Shown piece after piece: positions 12,492 to 24,053 of a DNA stretch of 64,000 nucleotides (within the stretch, counting starts at the first letter, position 1; every line of letters begins with the position of its first letter). A program made the position numbers and the translations under genes. Below the pieces are notes generated by a model that worked only from the letters and a program-made list of their open reading frames with translations, did no database searches and had not been told where the DNA came from. This stretch comes from Zygnema cylindricum (lineage: Eukaryota > Streptophyta > Zygnematophyceae > Zygnematales > Zygnemataceae), in assembly GCA_037447655.1 (NCBI GenBank), contig JBBHKE010002377.1, forward strand, positions 1 through 64,000. The letters are read 5' to 3'.

Positions 12492-15355
12492 TAACCAATC
12501 AAGAAGGACGAGCGACGTTCCATGGACTATCTATAAGCCACTCACAAGATTCATACTGCACATTAACCACTATTGTCAGAAGCTTTGCCCAACGATTGTT
12601 AAAGTTGTCGTATAAAGCTGTTAACCAATAGTCGTCTAGGAAGGTGTACGGCCATGTAGCCCCACTGCTGGATTGAGCTCTGCTTTTTGCGATCTGAGAA
12701 ACGGTCGGAAACCGGGAAAGTACAAGAAATCATTTCACAACTGGCAATACTAGCCAATAAGAACTCTTTAACAAAATTGTAACTCAATAAAATACGATCC
12801 CGTGACCTGTGTAGCCGTTTGTCATTCCTCCCCTAGCTTTCCTAGAGAGTCAGACCGAGTACCGTGCAATCAAATGATAACGCTAATATGAAACCGTAGC
12901 GTTATATTTAATCATTAATAATAGCACAGGCAGTGCCAGCCTGTCGTGACTGACGTGGTGCGAGCCCTCCTCTTGGTGATCGGCCATTTTTCCGTACAGA
13001 TAACCAAACGGCTTCTTGTTGGTTCGCCAAAGTACGTCGATTATTATCCCAACATTGTGGGAAAAAGCGCTCCATGCGTTTGCAATTCCTTTTTTGAAGG
13101 AACATAACGCTTTTTTTACGTGTTTACGGAACAAAAACCTGTACTTGATTGGCTGAAAAAATTACCGGGCATCTGAAAAACTTTCCTAGAGGTTTCAGCT
13201 AGTTCCTTTCCACATATTTTCTTGCCAAAGAAAATAAGATAAAAAAAGTACAGCGTAGGACGGAATCGCTCTTCGTGTGACACGTGCAGCATGTTATTGC
13301 AAGAGCTGTTGAGATAAATGTCGGTGAGCCGGCACAGGAGCTACCACGTGTCGTATCACTTATCTTTGCCGTACTTGACCACTATAAATCTGGACAAAGA
13401 CGGTGTTCTGTGCCACGTAAACAAAAGCCCGCCAGTCGCGCCGCGTGAGTTCGTACGGCGCCGGAAACCGCGGAGTCGGCAAGACGAGTCGCTTGCAGCT
13501 GGAAGTCGGATGGTCACACACGTGTCAGAAATCTTGACGTCCCGTTCTATGGACACTCTACAAGAGCAGTATTGCACGGCAACCAACCCATTCGTGCCTT
13601 TTTTGTACCTTTCTGAGGGTGTCGTTTCCATGCGGTGGCGATACAGCAACCGTTCATCGTGGGCAGCTCGTTGTACATCGGCTTAAATGAAAGTACGATT
13701 CACACTATTTACGGCACTCGCAGGAAGCGGGAGTATCTACTGTTGAGTTAGGATCTCGCCGGACTGCGGTCCAGGAGGGACTGTTCCGCCGAATCGAATA
13801 ATGACATATGGCGATTGGCTGCGATCACTTTACGCCGTCGCCATCAATTCTGGTGAGTCAACAAGAGTTGACCAGGCTGCTCACGTGACGCCGTTTATTT
13901 ACCGAGAAACTATAATATTGTGGACTATAAAGTTTAATATAATTGTTTCAATATTTCTCTCTTTCTTTAATGCATCTCTAATCATAAATCATAATGGCCC
14001 ATCCTTGACAGTGTACTTTTAGTACGGATGTCAGGTCGTGCGATGGACCGGCAATGATCGCGATAGCCGCGAGACATTGTGACAATAATCGGCCATACAC
14101 GTGTAAGTTTTCATGAAGCTTGCCCGTGATTTTTTTCGCAACCTAACACGTGGCAACAAGTAAGTAAAATAGTAAATCGTCCACATTTGAGGGTGGTCCA
14201 AGAAAAACTAAGGTGCATAAAACAGTGTAAAAGAAAGGTATTCTCGATTTTTTATTTGGTCGTATATTAGTGTGGATAATTTAAGAGCCGGGGCCTCATA
14301 GGCGGCTTAGGCCCACCGGGCCACTTTCTGCGTCCCTTCGGCACCACTTTTCAATGATTGGGTGATTTCTGGCCGCCCATAGTGCGATCTGACGGCCGTT
14401 TAAATTCCAATCATTAAAAACGGGTCAGGCGAATGGCGCTGACCCTTAGGTCCCTGCAGCCGCCCGCCCTACGACATATTTCCGTTCGACTTTTCAAGTC
14501 TCGATTTTTAGCTCTTCGCATCTCGTACGGCATCCACACATTCGCATCGCAAAACGACAGAAATTACACTAGCCGGACACCGTAAGGACCCAGCACCCGG
14601 CGAGTCATCATTTGACGATAAAACATTACCGTACAGCGTACGTTATTTAACGGAAATGCCACGGAGAAGAACCGCCGACGTCAGCCGGATTTCCAAAGCA
14701 CCACTATTTTAAGTGTCGCCTAAAAGTTGTAGACGACATTTTCTGGAAAAGTCTGGACACGTGTCCTCAGAAAGGTGGCGACAAACGGAACGGACAAACT
14801 CGCTCGATTTGCCCAGATTACCCGATCCGCTGCTGGAACCGAAGATAGTGTCGACCGTACAGACGAGGAGGAACTGCAGAGCACAACGCTTTTAGAAATG
14901 CGTCTCGTCGAGAGGCCAAAATGTCACTGTTCCAGTGTTCCATACCGGATAAAATTGTGCCTCGAAAAGTTCAACCACGAATCGTTATTAGCATAGTTTT
15001 AAAGTAGGTGAAAGCACACCCATACAATATGCCTATTGTACGCCAAAAAATACAATATACCCTCAAGGGCCATATTGTATTGGCCGCAAAATGAAATAAA
15101 ATAGTAACAGGGTTGAGTTGCACATGGATCGATAGAGAATTAAACGTCATGTCTAAATTTGAAAAAAAAAAAGGCCAGAAAAATCTTTTTCTGTGAGTTT
15201 TGAGGTATTTTTTATTTAAACCGTCAGATTTGGACGATCGGACAGTCGCTGATCAAAGAAGTGATCTAAGAAGATCACATGGAAAGCCCGTAACACAACT
15301 TACTCTAAAGGCGGCCTACAAAAGACCTACAAAAAAAATCTTACTTTTGAACTAT
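12492..15355. other. intergenic DNA, several anonymous ORFs
   Basis: No recognisable gene is present. A 122-codon plus-strand frame at 13318-13686 lies in GC-richer sequence but shows no domain or motif, and a competing minus frame overlaps it. 14280-15000 is likewise GC-richer than its surroundings and holds only short frames. These patches could be old gene fragments; nothing in the sequence proves it. Confidence 0.45.
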
Positions 15356-15869
15356 GGTTTGAACGAGGCCTCGAACCGCTATAGTATCCACCCCAAAATG
15401 ACATGGCGAAAAGTAGTCAGGATTTGTATGTATGACATGGGCCACTAAAGGCTACAAATCTTCGCCCATAGTAATTTGCCAAATCCCCCCATTTGGCTTA
15501 GAGACAGTTACCAAACGAGACGCTATCAAAAGATACAAACCCTAGAAACTTTTCCACTGGCGATTAAGGAATAAAACATAAACTAAATCAAAGCCCCAAA
15601 CAGACTCATGGGGCATGAGGGCTAACGTGATAAAAGTTCCTCCTATTGAGAGAGAGCAAGTACCTTAATGATTGAAGGCATTCAATGATTGCGCTAACAA
15701 ACAATTCGGGTAGACTTAAATAAACGACACCCCACAATTGGAAGACAACGACAGTAATAATAATAATAACAAGTTTTATCAAATAAATGATAGCATGACA
15801 AAGTTCCGGAAACAAACGGTTCAAGTGGATGTAGATGAAGGAAAACATTGCCATCGGTGATTACCAAAT
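15356..15869 (+). repeat. dispersed repeat, copy 2 (partner at 3920)
   Basis: This is co-linear with 3920-4447. The shared frame (peptide SIHPKMTWRKVVRICMYDMG) is stopped by a C-to-T change just after GGGCCA in this copy, and later indels shift the frame. It leads directly into the fragment of a TIR element at 15868-16019. Confidence 0.65.
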
Positions 15870-16019
15870 TGAGATTTTCAACTTGAGACCACCAATCAAA
15901 ATTTGATAATCATATATTTCAATCGCAACCGTCAGATCCACAAACCGACAAGTGTGTACGGAGAAAAGATGTATTAAGTGGCGAAAAAAACCTTAGACGC
16001 TAATAACGATTCGCGGTTG
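15868..16019. mobile_element. truncated TIR element fragment
   Basis: This fragment retains the subterminal GTGTGTACGGAGAAAAGATG and the right end CTAATAACGATTCGCGG, then TA at 16020-16021. It is the right-hand half of the same family seen intact at 54774-54989. The left terminus is missing where it joins dispersed repeat copy 2. Confidence 0.6.
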
Positions 16020-17738
16020 TAGTATTCCATGCAAACGGAATTAACCTAAAACCATAGATGTTTCATTCGTTAAAATCTTGAAAATTTTACGTTTATGCAT
16101 TATTTTTAGAATAATTGTCCAAAACGCATTTTACGCACGATTCAAACGCGCTTACAATACGTAGAAACTAGCGAGGTCGTTTTGAAAAATTTGTAAAAAT
16201 CGTTAATGATTTTTTGTCCGTACAATTCCGTACATATTAGAAAATGAATTGAACATGTATCGTAGTTTGGGTGTTTTTTTGTTAAACAATCAAATTTTAA
16301 TTATTTATAAATCTATCATGAATCAAAATGTACACATCAATTGGTTTCCGACAACATCTTTTAAGGTACTGACATCTTTTAAGGTACAGTATTTGTAAGA
16401 CCAGGTTCAAATCACGGACAACGCTTCATTCTTGTCATAATAATATTTGTCGTGGCGCCAGTAATGGCGTTTTCCTTCAAGATTCGCTTTCAAGTTTTCA
16501 TGGCGGCTTCTTTTAAAAAAATTGAAGAAGACGTCCGTACACATTTTAAACTTACTGCGCGCAAATAGCGTGATGCCGCGACGACTCTTTTTGAAATTGT
16601 CCGTAGATGTACAATAAAATTTCGTACGTATCCGTGCCCATTTGTTCAGTTTACAACAAAGAAAGTACCGATACGTGCATCGTACCTTTTCGTTAACTTC
16701 CGAACAATTTTTGTAAAAAAACGTACAGTTGCCGTAATTTGTCTATAAGTTTCCGTAAATTGCCTGTTTCGGTTTACAGTAGAAATTTTATTGCGATTTT
16801 TTCGAAGTCACGTACGATACGTAAAAATTGAAAAAATGAAAGAATTGCGCGATTTGGACAACTAGGAAAAAAACTGAAAACTAAAACGTATCCAAAAGGA
16901 AAAAGGCATAGTTGTTCAAAACGTTTACTGCGAATGATCCAATCGCGACGAATTATACGTAACGAACACATTTGACGTTTTGAACAAATCGTTAAAAATC
17001 GTTAATGAATTTTCATCCTTACTATTCCGTACATGAAAAACAAAAATAATATTACCTATAGCGCAGTTTGTAAATTTCTCGTTAAATAAGCGTTAAAAAA
17101 TTATAAATATTGAAATAAGTATAACATTAAAGTATCTGAACTCATTCATCAACTGGTAACGAACTAATCCAAAGTAGGCTACGCCGAAACGTCGCTGAGC
17201 CAGGTTTAAAAGCTGGCAAGCGCAAATTTTTGTCAAAGTCCGTCTGTGTAATACTATATGACAGACAGCCATGGCTACCTTCTCTCTCTATCTCTCAGCT
17301 TGGGAGGGTGGAGAGCAGGATGTAGGGAGGAAGTTTTATGGAATGTTTCGTTTTCAACATTTCATGTAGGCTTCTTTCAAAAAACACTGAAGAAGACGAC
17401 CGTACAGTTTTAAAACTTACCGCGCGAAGATAGTGAGACGTTTCAAACGTCACCTTTTTGAAAATGTACGTACATTTTTGATGAAATGACGTACATGTTC
17501 CGTATAAGAAATTACCAATAATTGCGACGTATGTTTTTTGGCAAATTCCGTACATTTCCGTAAAAAACTGTACATTTTACGGGAAATACAGTATTTTTCC
17601 CGTAAATTGTCTGTTTAGTTTAGCGGACAGAAAGTACATCGCGTTTTTTTGCGATTTTTTCAACAGTCACGAATCAATCGAAAAAAAATGAAAAAATCAC
17701 ACGAATTGAACAACTATGGAAAAAGTACATTGCATGTA
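16020..17738. other. intergenic AT-rich DNA rich in CGTAC/GTACG words
   Basis: No gene is supported. The stretch resembles 20280-20690 and 55140-56220 in style, with many CGTACA, TTCCGTACAT and GTAAATT words. It is probably a mosaic of old, unrecognisable repeats. Confidence 0.45.
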
Positions 17739-17766
17739 GGGAATTGATCATGGCAATGTCTTTTTG

Positions 17767-18660
17767 CAGTGTTGTGTATCGGTAAGGATTTGTCGATAAC
17801 CGATATGTGCATTTTTTTCGGGTTGCCGATAATCGATATATTGGTACGATATTTCGTTATTGGTGTTATCGTCGATAAATAACCGATAATATCGGTTGTT
17901 TATCGATGATAACACGATATCGATAACTGTATGGATCGTACAGCTAAATGTAAAGCCATTACACTCATTTGTACATGTTATTCCCCAGACGCGCCGAATT
18001 TCCCCTTCCCGTATTTCCCCTTCCCGTATTGACCGTATTCCCCTCGAATTCGGTAAAAAATCGCAATGTTTCCTTGATTATTTTTAATTTGAGGGGGTCT
18101 TACTTTGGTTCCACGTTCCCATACCCGCCTAAAATGTCCTTTTGACTATTTTATTTTTGCGAGGTTAATTACGCTCTCATATCACTTCCATGGTGGCAGT
18201 AAATGTCGGCAGTCTGACAAATGTGTTCGTCTGCTCTGTTATTTTGTTCGTCTATTTTTCGAAAAGTTTGATTTAAAAATTTACAACTTAATTTAATATT
18301 TTCGTTTCGGTACTATAGTGTTAGAACTACATTGTTTTAAATTTGTCAATGTTTATGTGTTCCGCTGTCCGTAATGAACTTGAGTTAAACAGATACGGAA
18401 CATTTTCTTTTACGTGGCATGCCATGCTATATTATATCAATAATATAATACAGTATGTTATATAGTACTATTGTATGCATCGCGCTTTTTAATAAAGTCG
18501 GCCCACTTTATGATGTATGCATACTATATATTTTCAAGTTATTGCCGATATGGAATTTGTTGGTCTTGGACCGATATATCGGGACCTCTGACCGTTCGAT
18601 AATCGATAACTACCGCTATAGGTGTTATCCCGATAATTTTTTTACCGATACACAACCCTA
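17767..18660. mobile_element. hAT-like non-autonomous element 1
   Basis: The left end CAGTGTTGTGTATCGG and right end ACCGATACACAACCCTA are inverted. Subterminal regions carry dense CGATA/TATCG words, probably transposase-binding repeats as in other hAT elements (inference). Comparison with the uninterrupted copy near 24010-24040 gives the empty site: CTATTTTG lies on the right of this element and a mutated TCTTTTTG on the left, consistent with an 8-bp target duplication. No transposase frame is present (894 bp). Confidence 0.8.
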
Positions 18661-19786
18661 CTATTTTGGTTTGCACAGTCACGTCGTTTTGTGAAAGATT
18701 GTACGTTTGAAGTACATAATGGTACAAGTAAAGTACCGTTGAGTATAAATTTGACGGTCAATCGGTTCGACAACTTTGACTTTCAAAATAATGTCACAAC
18801 CACTTAAAATTCCGCACTTGCGAATTCTACCGTACTGCTAAAGTTGTGACCGTACGAGGAAATCGAAAAATTGCAGAGTACAATTTGCGTCATCGTCGAA
18901 CTTAGGATGTATGAATATTAGTCTTCTTGTGTTTTTATACCCAATGTCACGTCATTCTAAAACTCATATAAAAGCACATCTGCGATTTGTTTTAAAAAAA
19001 ATAAAACCGCTTTGACAAATAGGAAAAGATATTCCCGTGTGAAAAGTTTTCAAAAGATTTTGACGACGAAAAAAAAGTACAGGGTTGACCAAAAAAGGAT
19101 CGTAGACCAAAATTACAAAGAGCACAACAAAGATACACACACGGAAGCTTAACCACAACACACTCACATCACCATCATCTGAGTGGGTATCGGCAATATG
19201 TTCAACGATGGATTTTACGAAACATTATCACTCCCCTTCTGTCTCTTTATCCTACAAGATGTATTCACTACTCAGCCTACAGGTCATTAAGCAAATACAA
19301 AAGAGCATTCGACACGTGGGAACGCACGTCTCTCATAAACATCTCAAAAATTGACACTTGTTGTCATGAAAAGTTACGTCCAAACTAAGGACCAAATGAC
19401 AACGCTAAATACCGACGATACAAAATACAAATAATAATAAGGGTGTGTCCCCATGTAATTGTGACTTAGCGAACTTACTCTGTATTATAGAGAAGATTCT
19501 TCATACATGGTTTTAAGTGTCCCAATGTGGAAAAAACGAAATCGTTACTTTAGTCTGTGATGATTGCATACCTCGACATTGCATACGTCGACAATGTTAG
19601 TGAAGGTTGTCAACATCTACAACTTTTGTTGTCGCACCTTAATTTTTGAAACTGCTTGTGACGTCGCGTCTTCGCGTGACATTGTAGACGTACAACCTTC
19701 AGACCTTGTGCCTTTCGTGGTTGAAGAAGATGCCTTTGCCTTTGCCCCTTCTGTCTGGTTGGCGTGAAATGACATTGAATAATTGA

Positions 19787-21099
19787 TAGTGTTGTGTATC
19801 GGTAAAGATTTGCCGATAACCGATATGGACCTTTTTTCGGGTGCCCGATAATCGATATATTGGTACGATATATCGCCATCGGTGTTATCGCCGATAAGTA
19901 ACCGATAATTATCGGTTATCATCGGCGATAATACCGATTTCGATAAATATTGGCGATAATTGTACGGACTACAGATAAATATAGTGACTGTAAATGGCGG
20001 CAGTCTGACAAATGTGTTCAGTCCATAGATGCCCCGCGCGCATATTACGCACGATATAAACTACACCGTCGATCGCATTTAGCGTGTTGAACATAATTCG
20101 GCGCCCCTAAATTTTGACCCTTGAACCTTAAATAGAATAAATGACGCTTTTTAAGGACGTGGACCATTATTTGACACGTCTCCTGGCACTGAATTAGAAT
20201 AAATGACGCTATTTTTTTTTTTACTCTAATATTTTTTACACGCTAAATACGATCGACGGTGTAACGAATACTATGTACGGTACGCATCAAACGATGATGA
20301 AAAGTAAATAAAATGTGTACCTTACTTTGTACCCATACAATATTTTTACAATTACGTACAGTGTTCGTCGTTGTTCGTACATTTTAGGGCTATTTTACGG
20401 GATTTTGTAGGGTTTCCAAGGTACATCGCCGTGCGTTCCTTTATATTTCAGTACGGCTGCCGTATATATTTTGTACTAGTAGGTTCTTTAGGGTACACTT
20501 TCATACAATTATGTATATTTATGATAAATTTCCGTACTTTTCAAGATTTTTAAGGATTTTCTATGATTACGCTTTTCGTACGTTTTTGTACATGGCCGTA
20601 CAACAAAATTTACAATTTTTTTACGAAAAGTATGAAAAAGACTAATACTACGTAGTTTTCGTAAAAAGTTAAAATTCGTACGAATTGGACATCGACGGTT
20701 CAGTTTGCTCTGTTCGTCTGTTCGTTTTCTTTTTTAAAAAGTTTGATTCTCGAAGTTTACAATGTATTTTACTATTTTGTTTCGGTTGTATAGTTTTAGA
20801 ACAATAAAGTATTATTTTAAATTTGTCGACGTTTACGTGATGCCCTGTCCGTAATAATTATCAGTTAAATAGATACATAACAGATTGCTATAAGTGGCAT
20901 TCTACTCTATATAATGTAAATTATGTAAAACAGTATATTACAAAGTACTATAGTATGCGTACTTTATATTTTTTAAGTTATCGCCGATGTGGAATTTGTT
21001 GGTCTCTGACCGATTTATCGGGACCTCTGACCGTTCGATAACCGATAACTATCGGTATCGGTGTTATCGCGATAAGTTTTTTACCGATACACAACACTA
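19787..21099. mobile_element. hAT-like non-autonomous element 2, perfect 8-bp target duplication
   Basis: The ends are TAGTGTTGTGTATCGGTAAA and its near-perfect inverse at 21080-21099. ATAATTGA is present on both sides (19779-19786 and 21100-21107), an exact 8-bp target duplication as made by hAT transposases. The equivalent uninterrupted site is visible in the inverted copy at about 22508-22525. The interior shares extended similarity with element 1 plus an extra ~650-bp section that includes a nested MITE. At 1313 bp it has no transposase frame. Confidence 0.9.
20064..20261. mobile_element. MITE nested inside hAT-like element 2
   Basis: The left end CACCGTCGATCGCATTTAGC and right end GCTAAATACGATCGACGGTG are perfect inverted repeats, with TA on both sides (20062-20063 and 20262-20263). 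It is 198 bp long. It lies wholly within hAT-like element 2 and has no counterpart in element 1, so it inserted later. Confidence 0.85.
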
Positions 21100-21235
21100 A
21101 TAATTGAGACCATTGCAGAAAAAAAAGCGTACTTGATGCAAACGGACAAAAACAGAAAAAAAAATGTGTACTTCTCCTTGTCGAAAACTTTTGAAATCGT
21201 TTGGAACGTGAGAAGTTGTTTTCCTATTTGTCAGT

Positions 21236-22107
21236 TTTTTCACTTTCTTTCTACGATATTAATTTATCTGTCCGACGCTAAGTTTATGAAGATAACGACA
21301 AAAAATACCTCTACTTTGGCACGCAGGGGCACACCCTAAGACCAACGCAGAACTGAACTTCAAACACGAACCAAACAAGTACATTTCGATTTTGGAATCA
21401 CACCCGATTCTATGTCCGACCGATTCTACCAATCCTACTTAACATTTGTTTCCAAGAAGAGGGAGAGGGGAACGTAGTGGGAGAGGGATGGGAGAGGCGA
21501 CGAGGGGCATAAAAAATTACAAAGGACCCTTGACGGGAAGTGGAGGTCCGACACCCCAACAACTTTTTCTCGCACATGCGCACAACGAGGAAAAATAAAA
21601 TAAAATGTAGTCTCCCTCGTGTAAAAATGTTAAACAAAGTGTGACAAAACATTTTCTTATTCGTTCTTGAAGTGTTAAATCGACTCTCGGGTCGATTGCA
21701 CCAGGAGTTTGAAGATGAGTTGTTATAGAGTTGTAGGGGGTTCAAAAGAGGAAGGCGCCAAACTGATGTACATTCCAAGTCTCAATATGACGTAAATTTA
21801 AATTTGGTTTTCACACATTTTCCATGCTGCGCAAAAATATCTCGTTTCATACTCAATTTTGGAGGAAAAGGACAAAAAAAAATCCCTTACGTTAGCACAT
21901 GGACATACACCCTAAGATTATACATCGATGCATGCAAATTACTATAAAGGTAATCACACAGGAAATGTTACCGGAAGATTGGGGGCATTTTATATATTTT
22001 TTACGGAAACACAAGAAGCACCACCTTTTCGTACAAATATGCACAAATCACCGCCAGTGTGAGCCAGTTTTCCATCCCATCCTTCCGACACTCCACCAAC
22101 AACCCCT
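21236..22107. other. spacer between inverted arms
   Basis: 21400-21900 is a diverged, inverted match to 56300-56780 (shared landmarks include the reverse complement of GGTCTCGGACCTCCAC, and GTACGACAATTTGGCG). It is therefore another dispersed repeat rather than a gene. Minus-strand frames here (for example 21410-21778) look incidental. Confidence 0.55.
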
Positions 22108-22384
22108 AAAACGCTATTACAATCACGCATTTGGGTATAAAGCCTTCCCTTTACATACCATCCCTATTTTCTCCGTTTTTCGTTTTCCTCAAAATCTTTG
22201 CGCCCTACCAACAAATTAACATCGTACAAAGAAAGCAAAAAAAATGAAAGTACAATTCGCGTCAGCTTCAAACTTATAACTTACAACATGTTCTCGTCTT
22301 GTGTTTTCGACCCACGACCACATCATTTTCAAACTTTATCTTTAAACATATTGGAAATGTATTTTGAAGCAAATTATCACCGCT

Positions 22385-24053
22385 CCACAAATAGAAAAAC
22401 AACTTCGTTCAAAAAGATTTCATAATTTTTTGACGAGGAGAAGTACACAATTTTTTTTTGTTTTGTCTGTTTGCATCCAGTACGATTTTATTTCTTTGCG
22501 AGGGTCTCAATAATTCAATTCCATTTCACGGCAACCGGACAGGAGAGGCAAAGGCAAAGGTATCTTCCTCAACCACGAACGACACAAGGCCGGAAGGTTG
22601 TATGTCTACAATGTCACGCAAAGACATGCGACGTCACAAGCAGTTTCAAAAATTACGCTGCGACAACACAAATTGTAGACGTTGACAACCTTCACAGGCA
22701 TTGTCGACGTACACAATCATCACAAACAAGTAACGATTTCGTTTTTCCACATCGGGACACTTGAAAAACGCGTATGGAGAATCGTCACTATACTACAGAG
22801 TAACTTCTCTAAGTTACAATTACATGGGGACACACCCTTATTCTTATTTGTATTTCGTACGGTCGGTATTTAGCGTTGTTGTTTGGTTCTTAATTTGGAC
22901 GTAGCTTTTCATGACAATAAGTGTCAATTTATGGGATGTTTTTTAGAGACGCTCGTTCGCACGCGCCGAATGCTCTTTTGTATTTGCTTAGTGCCTTGTA
23001 GACTGAGTAGTGAATGCATCTTGTAGGAGTAAGAGGCAAAAGGAGAGAGAAAATGTTTCGTAAAATCCTTCGCTGGACATATTGCCAATACCCACTCTGA
23101 TGATGGTGATGTGAGTGTGGTGTGTTTTTGCTGTGCTCTTTGTAATTTTGGTTTACGATCCTTTCATGAAACACGTCTTTATTGCAAAAATTGTGATGGT
23201 AAAACCATCTGTGTACAAAAAGGGTAAAACTGAAAAAAAACTACAATATGGGTATAAAATGAAGGAACCTTAAAAAAGTTTTTTTTTTTAAATCTTTGGC
23301 CGTAATTTGGTGACAGGTTGGTTGAAAAAATAAAAAATGTAAAAATAGGGAAGCCATGCCGAAAAGATCTAGAATTAGGGTGGCGTTCCATCACACGAAA
23401 AGTGGGGTAGTTCACAAAAATCGGTGCCTATCCGTACCAGGCCGTACTGCTTCTTTTATTTTTATGCGCGAAGAACATTACAAAAAATCTTGCTTCATCA
23501 CCATTTACAGAAACTTTCGAAGCGAATGCTTCGCGAAAAAATATCCAACGGTCATTGTTACCTCCCAGACCTTCGGAGAATATGGCAAATGCTGTTCGCG
23601 CATAAAAACAAAATAAGCGGTACGTCATGGTACGGATATGCGCCTATTTCTGTAAACTACCCCACTTTTCGTCAGATGGAACGCCACTTCAAAGTTAAAA
23701 GCGTACGTGTGCTCTCACTGCGGAGCTCACTTCAAGGCAGAAAGTGACTGTGCGCAACACTTTTATTTACATGTGGTTGCCGCAGTTATGTTACCGTAAA
23801 CCTTGGTCGGCCGTCTGAATTGTTGATTTTATTATGACGGTCGACGTTCGCAAGCGCGGGCAAAATTTTAACCGGTTGTAACAATATTTTGAAAGTCAAG
23901 ACTGTTCAACTAATTGACCGTCAAATTTAACTCAAACGTTAATTTAATTGTACCAATGTGTACTTAAAACGTACAATCTTTGACAAAGTGACGTAAGTGA
24001 CTGTGCGCAACCAAAATAGTCACTGCTATGATCAATTCCCTTAATTATATCTT
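22385..24053 (+). repeat. right arm of the large inverted repeat
   Basis: This is the reverse complement of the arm at 17739-21235, without the hAT-like insertions. It preserves the empty sites of both hAT-like elements (near 22508-22525 and 24010-24040). The same sequence occurs again at about 29680-31340 because it lies inside the tandem duplication. Short frames shared by the copies carry stops and are probably not genes. Confidence 0.75.
23378..23689. mobile_element. foldback MITE, copy 1
   Basis: Inverted repeats of about 60-70 bp start with GGGTGGCGTTCCATCACACG and end near TGGAACGCCAC. The 5' side is flanked by TA. The right extremity has decayed compared with copy 2. The 86-codon frame inside is produced by the inverted repeat and has no recognisable product. 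Confidence 0.75.

Larger units (their letters stand above)
17739..21235 (-). repeat. left arm of a large imperfect inverted repeat
   Basis: After removal of the two hAT-like elements below, this arm (about 1.3 kb) is the diverged reverse complement of 22385-24053. Matching landmarks include GGGAATTGATCAT at 17739, the block around 18661-18840 and the block 19090-19786. The arm lacks sequence equivalent to the 312-bp foldback element at 23378-23689. No conserved coding frame is apparent. Confidence 0.75.

Noticed and set aside
13318-13686. 122-codon ORF in GC-richer DNA as a gene
   Set aside because: No domain, start context or splice signals, and an overlapping antisense frame of similar length; not supported.
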